A stretch of DNA of 64,000 nucleotides from Glycine soja. Its lineage: Eukaryota; Streptophyta; Magnoliopsida; Fabales; Fabaceae. Position numbers and translations under genes: made by a program. The stretch covers positions 10,193,395-10,257,394 of the forward strand of contig NC_041016.1 of the NCBI RefSeq assembly GCF_004193775.1, given 5' to 3'. A model generated the notes under the pieces. That model did not search any database and was not told where the DNA came from. It saw only the letters and a program-made list of their open reading frames with translations. How positions within the stretch are numbered: position 1 is the stretch's first letter; the number at the start of each line of letters is the position of its first letter. Below are positions 59,001-64,000 of this stretch, one piece after another.

Positions 59001-62000
59001 GGGAGGCCTGCCATGGCGATGCCATAAGGCTCAATGGCAAGTTGATATGGCGAAATTTCGGCTTTTCACCATTGATAACACTGGGTCTAGATTGGCTAGA
59101 CAAGAGAGAAGCTCGCTTTGCCAGACTCAAAGCTGATCGACAATCAAACAATTTTTTGCGGAAGCTTGCAATCCACAAACGATCTGCACAAGTAACGATC
59201 CCTTGTGTGAGTTAGCACGACAACCCACCAAAACTCGTAGTATTGAATGAGTTAGTGAGTTTACTCGTGATTTTGACAACATTGGGTATAGGTGACCGAA
59301 ACAATAGAAGGAGGAAGGAAGGCAGCAATATACTCAGACTCCAAGGTGCAACTGAGAAAAGGAATAGACTTAAGTAAGGTAACATTCGTTGAGACTAGGT
59401 GATGACCAAGTGAAGGAGAATAACATTTATAACCCTTTTGAGACTAAGTAACCAAGGAAGACATACTTGTGAGAACGAATAGAAAGTTTATCAGGACTAG
59501 GACTAAGATTATGGACAAAACATGTTGACCCAAAGACACAAGGAGGTAAAGGGATTGGATAGGGAACCAAACAGGTTTGGGTTTGGGCTTAATATACACT
59601 ATTTTGCCTATTTTACTAGTCAATGTGGGAACTCAAACATCTCTGCTCATGTCAAGAACTGGACATCAAAAGTCAGACTGATTTCAGCAAAGTTTTGGAT
59701 AGGTTGCTTTTTCTACCGTTGATTTTGTGTTTGCAGAGAAGTTTTCTGTTGTAAGGAGCTGAACTTCATTCATTTTAGTTCAATACTGTCCAGATTTTTA
59801 GTCGTGACACCTTGAAGGTGAGAAGGAAGTTTTTTAATATATAAAAAGGTTTGACATGTTGAAAGGAAAATTTGTCAGAGCTCTCTGTTTTTTTACTTGT
59901 TTATTGAGTCGTGTCTATTACTGACATAAATATTTTTGGTGTTGGTTCTCTGTTTTTAGAGTGTAAACTAGCATTACCTGCTGCATGATTTTAATCAAGT
60001 GCCCATTACTAAACATGAGATTAATACAAATGTACTGGTCCAGAAGTTAAAAGATGGAGAAGTTTCCATGAGGTGTTTGGGTTCAAATTTTGAGTATTTA
60101 AACAAACCTATAAAGTATTGCTTCAGTTGAATCTCTATTTTCTCACCTGTATGAATTGCTCTAATATACTTCTCCACCAAAACATTAGGTATTTTATTGT
60201 TAAAAGTTGCAATCGTGAAAATTTGGAGTTATCTGTACAACAAGGAGTTTGGGCAACTCAAAGGAGCAATGAATCCAAACTAAATGAAGCATTTGACTCT
60301 GTGGAAAATGTGATATTAGTTTTCTCAGTCAACCGTACTAGACATTTCCAGGTATGTTTTGTATCAAGCCCCCCACTTGGCTAGGTTCTAAATTTTATGG
60401 ATTTAGGCCAAGATCTCTTCACTATCCAATTGACTGTGGAAATGAAAATATTCAGCTTTACAGACTTACTACTGGCTCAATTCTTGGCTAAGAAATCCCT
60501 TGTCAATGTTAGTAACTAAAAAATAATCTTGAGAAGATTTCCTATTTAATATGGTGATTGAACCATGCTACCTGTCTGGCACTCATGTTTTAAATCTTCA
60601 ATCCAGCCTCTTAATGTAAGTTACATCCATGAAAGTGTTGTTGGTACTGCTTTTAATGATTAGAAGCCTAAAAAATTTGATGTCAATCACAGGTAGTTTA
60701 ATGTTGCATATTGTGCACTGTTTTTGGCCTTTTTATCTCTAAATTTTCAATGGCACATCAAGTTCTCTGCTGCTATCAATGCAATATACAAAAAGTATTG
60801 CCTTTTTGATTTGGAGACTTCTAGAAGTAGATCAATGATTGATTTTAGAAGCTGCTATGACCTATAATACTTTCTATATAAATCATGAGTATTTTGTTTA
60901 GCTTACAAACCAACAATAAAAATCACAGCTCTTCCTCTATCTAACAATTTTTTGTTTGTAGGTTTCTTTTGACATTTAATCAACCCCAATGTTCGTGTAG
61001 ATGGTTTTTCTTATTTATCTATGCATTTGTTTATTTTTTAATGGAAACTTCTCATAACAGTCCTGTATAAGAATGCAAAGTAACTTGCTAACGTTGTCTT
61101 TAAATACCTGGGATAAGTTCATCGTACTGGATTAGTGGGAGAAACGGAGAGATAATTGATGCTTCTTCTTTGATTTTGTTGTGATGTTTAAATTTGATAT
61201 TTTAGGCATGAAGAAATGCATTAACCCAACTAATTTTGTATTGTTGATTGATTTTTAATTGGTCTTCTGCTGACAATTTAATTCCACAAGAGGTATAGTC
61301 ATATAATTTTCAAATCTGCATTATGTTTACCCTTTAGGTTACTTGAATTCATTAACATAATCAAATGCTGCCTGTCTGAACTTAACATTTTTTATTTATT
61401 ATAAAATGAAAAAGAACCCTTAGATGGCTTTGCTGTGGTTGTGGCCAAGATCCTGAACTTGAAGGTATCTATGTTTTGGCAGGGTTGTGCAAAGATGACA
61501 TCCAGAATTGGTGGTTCTGTTGCTGGGGGGAATTGGAAATATGCTCATGGAACTGCACATTATGGACGAAATTTCTCTGTTAAATGGTTGAAGGTATGAA
61601 ATCTCTCCCAACAACTTCCATGAGTTTATTTATCTGACGGATAGTAATAGTGTCATAGGAGAAACCAAACACCCTGGAAGCAGACTTAAATAGGACCATA
61701 GCTAAAGGAAAACTAAAATTACAAACGTTGGAGAAATTTATTACCTTTTTGTGTTTTTAGTTACAATACAGTTTATAATATTTGGGACAGTCCCTTTGTC
61801 CTTTATGGTGAGCAGTTGCCCGTATAATTTGAGGAGAATCCTGATGACTCTTTTTAAAGTTAAGGGTGCAAGATGTTAGATTGTGTGGAGCAATGCCATC
61901 TATGTTGGAATGGAATTCGAGAGCTTACTTGAATCTGAATATTTTTATTGATGCAAGATGAATGATTTGAATACACACACACATGAGAATGGGATCAATA

Positions 62001-63423
62001 ACAGAATCAATTCCTAATTGGATTTGAATCAACAAATTAAGGAAACTAGAAAGTAGGAACCTAGCAAAGAATAAATGAATATTTCATATTTACACTATTT
62101 GAATTTTGAATAATCCCTAAACTTATAGGGATTGGAGTCAACTAAGGAAAATAGGAAAAGATTAAAACATTATTACTCTTAGAATTTGTGCTTAGGGCCT
62201 AACTCAACCCCAAAAGTTAACTTAAGAGGTGTTGCCCCCCACTTATTTACACTATTTTGGGCATATCATTAGTTGATGTGGGATTTCCAATACACCCCTT
62301 CAGACTAATGATTGAACATTTTGAGTATGAAGTTTGCAAGACTTGACTAATACGAGTGGTCTGATAATGACCCAATAATGGGTGACTTGATAGGCCCAAC
62401 AATAATTATTAGAATATGCTTTGATACCATCTTAGAATTTGAGCTTTTAGAATGTAACTCAGCCCCATAAAGTTGGCTTGTAAGGTGAGGATTGCCTAAG
62501 CTTTATAAGCACTTTGTGAGTTCCGTCAAAATTCCTTTACTTTTTCCTTTTTTATTTAACTGTTTATCCAATGAAAAGAAAACTATTGTTTTGTACATAC
62601 TTTCGTAGAGAATAATTTTGTAACATATAGCATCACTCTTAGTTTAAACATTGATTTCAAAATAATTTTCTAAAGATGCTCACTGCTGTCACATCCTTGA
62701 AGAAGCTTTTCAATTGAGAAGCTGCTTCAATTATCTGTCTTCTAGCACCCATTGTTTTCATACTCTATCCAGATGCTGCAATTTAATTGTCCTAAGAGCT
62801 TTCAGATTTCTCCTCTTCCATTCCTCTTTCAAATGTTCAAACCTCCCATCAAATCAAGCATCCCATACCTAACCATTCTCTCGCTACAAATTGATCATCC
62901 ATTGCCTTCCTTTATCAGTGAATATTATTGGACATCATTAATGGTTGTCCATTAGTTAGTTGGTTTGAGATTTTAGGATTGCTCAGTAGTTGAGAAGTAA
63001 GGTTCAACCTTTCTCCCAAAGTGAAGAAAAAGAAGTTTGGTGGGGTTATTCTGGTGGAAGTCAATTTTCTTATTTATTTTTCTTGGGTTGCTAAAGAGAA
63101 GGGAGAAAGAAGAAATCTTTCTCAAAATTTCAAATAACTCACTACACCTAAGCAGCCGTGAGCTGTCTAATTAACCAATAATATAATTTTCTTTTTCATT
63201 GTTTACTAGAGTTTCCTTTGTTAATGGTTTTGTGTCTTAGCTTCAGCTACTGGTAGAAATTTGTATACATGAACTAGCATTTGAAACTGCATAATGATAT
63301 AAGGAAATCTTCTGTACATTAAATAATCTGTCTAATAACATTTCTTATTTGCAGTTATGTGAACTGTCATTCCACAAAACTCGCCATTTAAGGAATCCAT
63401 ACAATGAGAACTTACCAGTGAAG
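56059..63423 (+). CDS. CPSF30, mRNA polyadenylation factor with YTH domain (partial, first five exons)
   Basis: Exons 56059-56450, 57243-57629, 60189-60351, 61483-61593 and 63355-63423 (374 codons) have matching phases and GT-AG borders; the gene runs past the window. The product is the 30-kDa subunit of the nuclear cleavage and polyadenylation specificity factor. After a disordered Ala/Pro-rich N-terminus come three CCCH zinc fingers: CRHWLRSLCMKGDACGFLH, CRFFRLYGECREQDCVYKH and CNMYKLGFCPNGPDCRYRH, the last split by intron 1. A Gln/Asn-rich linker follows, then from exon 3 the YTH domain (YFIVKSCNRENLELSVQQGV, W of GVWATQ, RHFQGCAKMTSRIGG, W of GNWKYAHG, NFSVKWLK), which in Arabidopsis binds N6-methyladenosine. 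Exon 5 ends NPYNENLPVK; the next exon is not in the window. Exon 1 is very GC-rich. Readthrough at the exon 2 donor gives a short form. Confidence 0.95.
57243..57660 (+). other. Alternative terminal exon 2 for a short CPSF30 isoform
   Basis: If the donor at 57630 is not used, the frame continues for ten more codons (CVQGPVFFN, then TGA at 57658-57660). This would give a 269-residue protein with the three zinc fingers but no YTH domain. In Arabidopsis the same gene makes a short CPSF30 by polyadenylation inside its second intron. The matching exon structure here suggests the switch is conserved, but no poly(A) site was proven from sequence. Confidence 0.6.
58411..59284. mobile_element. Non-autonomous hAT-type element (874 bp) inside CPSF30 intron 2
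   Basis: The ends CAATGTTGTCAAA and TTTGACAACATTG are perfect 13-bp inverted repeats. The octamer GGTATAGG flanks both sides (58403-58410 and 59285-59292), an 8-bp target duplication typical of hAT elements. The interior contains GCCATGGCGATGCCATAAGG and similar blocks but no transposase. It sits in the intron that separates the zinc-finger and YTH parts of CPSF30. Confidence 0.88.
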
Positions 63424-64000
63424 GTATTAAAGCTCGTTGATAGTTGTTTTCCTGCTTTACTCTTGACTTGGTACTCAACTCTTTTTCGAGTGGTTTTTAT
63501 ATAAAAGAAATTGTGTTTTGAAATCACTTCTTTCTTGAATATGTCATGGATTGAATCCATCTGGCTGTTGATGTGATCCTTTGTGAAAATGTTAGTTGGT
63601 CCACCTCTCCCTTAGCTATACTTTGAATTTTACCTTGTTTTCTTGTTTAAAATTTTTTATTTGCTACCTTGGTTCTTTTTAGTAGCCATTCTGCATCAAC
63701 ACTTATTAGGGAATCCTAGATCTACCAAACAGTTTTGTAAGGGAACTAGAGCAGGCTACCATGAGAGAGAAAATTTTCTTTCTAATATAAATAGGTGCAG
63801 TCTTATGTCACTTTTGACCATTGTAGGATATCATTATTAACTGCTTGGCATTTAACAAATGAGGGTTGATTTATATCTGGCCACAGCTGTCAGTCAGCAA
63901 CATCATTCACCTTCCTAATGATGAGACACAATGTCTATTTCTTGCTACACTGGATGTATGCTGATTGTGGAAACTAAAATTAGGTATTAATCTTTAGGTT
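63424..64000. other. Intron 5 of CPSF30 (incomplete)
   Basis: Intronic sequence after the donor at 63424 (AAG/GTATTA). An acceptor-like CCACAG at 63881-63886 is followed by an open stretch (LSVSNIIHLPNDE) that does not match the expected continuation of the protein, so the next exon is taken to lie beyond the window. Confidence 0.6.

Noticed and set aside
63887..63951. Acceptor-like CCACAG followed by an open stretch as CPSF30 exon 6
   Set aside because: The encoded residues do not match the expected continuation of the YTH domain, so the true exon is taken to be beyond the window.
1..64000. CRISPR arrays, operons, ribosome binding sites
   Set aside because: The window is plant nuclear DNA; no such bacterial features are present.

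Overview
The window looks like nuclear DNA of a dicot plant, most likely a legume and probably soybean (Glycine). Coding exons with GT-AG introns sit in long AT-rich spacers full of retrotransposon and MITE debris. The proteins match plant-specific families: group III patatin, ACD11 and the YTH form of CPSF30. The species is inferred from general resemblance; no search was run.

Layout. 0.6-2.1 kb: a broken matrix metalloproteinase gene carrying a 549-bp block of four tandem repeats. 3.4 kb: a Ty1/copia reverse-transcriptase scrap. 5.2-11.5 kb: a minus-strand Ty3/gypsy chromovirus with both LTRs and a 5-bp target duplication, interrupted by a 1.33-kb insertion with its own 5-bp duplication. 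12.3-13.8 kb: an intact single-exon aromatic amino acid decarboxylase. 15.3-15.8 kb: a LINE remnant. 17.0-20.6 kb: two convergent, secreted invertase/pectin methylesterase inhibitor paralogs, one intronless and one with an intron, sharing a promoter core. 22.3-27.2 kb: the 3' end of a copia element and two diverged copies of an LTR-like repeat. 27.4-28.1 kb: a complete non-autonomous hAT-type element with a perfect 8-bp duplication. 29.7-30.4 kb: a second LINE remnant. 30.4-45 kb: a gene-poor desert with tandem repeats and another hAT-like element. 45.3-47.1 kb: a two-exon group III patatin with Gly in place of the nucleophile Ser. 52.0-54.6 kb: a four-exon ACD11-type sphingolipid transfer protein. 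56.1 kb to the window end: the first five exons of CPSF30. Its second intron holds an 874-bp hAT-type insertion, and an in-frame stop just past the exon 2 donor could give the short zinc-finger-only isoform.

The five intact genes do not form one pathway. They cover amine biosynthesis, cell-wall or sucrose enzyme inhibition, lipid metabolism, cell-death-linked lipid transfer and mRNA 3'-end processing. The most interesting material is architectural: mobile elements with readable target duplications, the repeat-built block in the metalloproteinase pseudogene, a duplicated splice donor in one inhibitor gene, and the likely isoform switch in CPSF30. I found no convincing wholly new system.
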